In this document: positions 14,474-14,500 of the stretch, in pieces
Layout of the letters: every line of letters starts with the position of its first letter
How positions within the stretch are numbered: position 1 is the first letter of the stretch
Source of the DNA: JBMSHD01 sp049416425
Lineage (GTDB): Bacteria; Pseudomonadota; Gammaproteobacteria; Francisellales; Francisellaceae
NCBI GenBank assembly: GCA_049416425.1
Contig: JBMSHD010000054.1
Location: forward strand, 1-14,500
Length of the DNA stretch: 14,500 bases
Direction of reading: 5' to 3'
Translations under genes and position numbers: made by a program
The notes under the pieces: model-generated
The model's database searches: none
Seen by the model: only the letters and a program-made list of their open reading frames with translations
Told to the model about the DNA's origin: nothing

Positions 14474-14500
14474 TTTTTTCATGGCGAAATATCTTCCAAT

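Larger units (their letters stand above)
14129..14500. other. Repeat-rich non-coding end of the window
   Basis: About 370 bp without a supported gene; a 64-codon minus-strand frame (14135-14329) runs straight through repeats and is not believable. The stretch contains two direct copies of the 25-nt stem-loop repeat about 250 bp apart. Between them lie a REP-like palindrome (14256-14276) and an 8-bp hairpin (14351-14371). It is presumably also upstream sequence for the GNAT gene. Confidence 0.6.

Overview
The window looks like chromosomal DNA of a gammaproteobacterium. The case rests on E. coli-type ProRS with an editing insert, a FimV-like LysM/TPR membrane protein, NusB, MurJ and FtsY of proteobacterial type, and moderately AT-leaning coding sequence. 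A finer placement cannot be made by eye. Most of the window is ordinary housekeeping sequence. The less ordinary parts are the two non-coding ends and a few unusual gene products.

Layout: positions 1-598 are non-coding. They carry one copy of a 25-nt stem-loop repeat and, further in, two diverged copies of a roughly 100-bp unit that share a 17-nt pyrimidine-rich block containing TCCTCC. nusB (+) follows from a recognisable promoter. A leftward (-) block then holds a small LysM lipoprotein, proS, sppA and a dihydroorotase-type amidohydrolase. After a 385-bp divergent gap come a small lipoprotein (+) and, converging on it with a 14-bp overlap, a PhzF-family protein (-), itself preceded by a half-length MFS protein (-). 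A divergent promoter region then opens a rightward run: an Mpo1-like membrane protein, murJ, a FimV-like LysM/TPR protein, a tandem universal stress protein and ftsY. Two leftward genes (DOPA dioxygenase-like and a GNAT acetyltransferase) end the coding part. The last ~370 bp are non-coding and hold two more copies of the 25-nt repeat, a REP-like palindrome and another hairpin.

Functional themes: transcription antitermination and rRNA synthesis (NusB), tRNA charging (ProS), envelope work (SppA, MurJ, LysM proteins, lipoproteins), membrane protein targeting (FtsY), pyrimidine or ureide ring chemistry (dihydroorotase type) and stress (Usp). mpo1-like and murJ are 10 bp apart and probably one transcript, and the MFS fragment and phzF likely share another. 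I see no insertion sequence, prophage, CRISPR array, rRNA or tRNA gene. The strongest unexplained signals are the duplicated CU-rich element upstream of nusB and the 25-nt repeat whose stem arms co-vary between copies.
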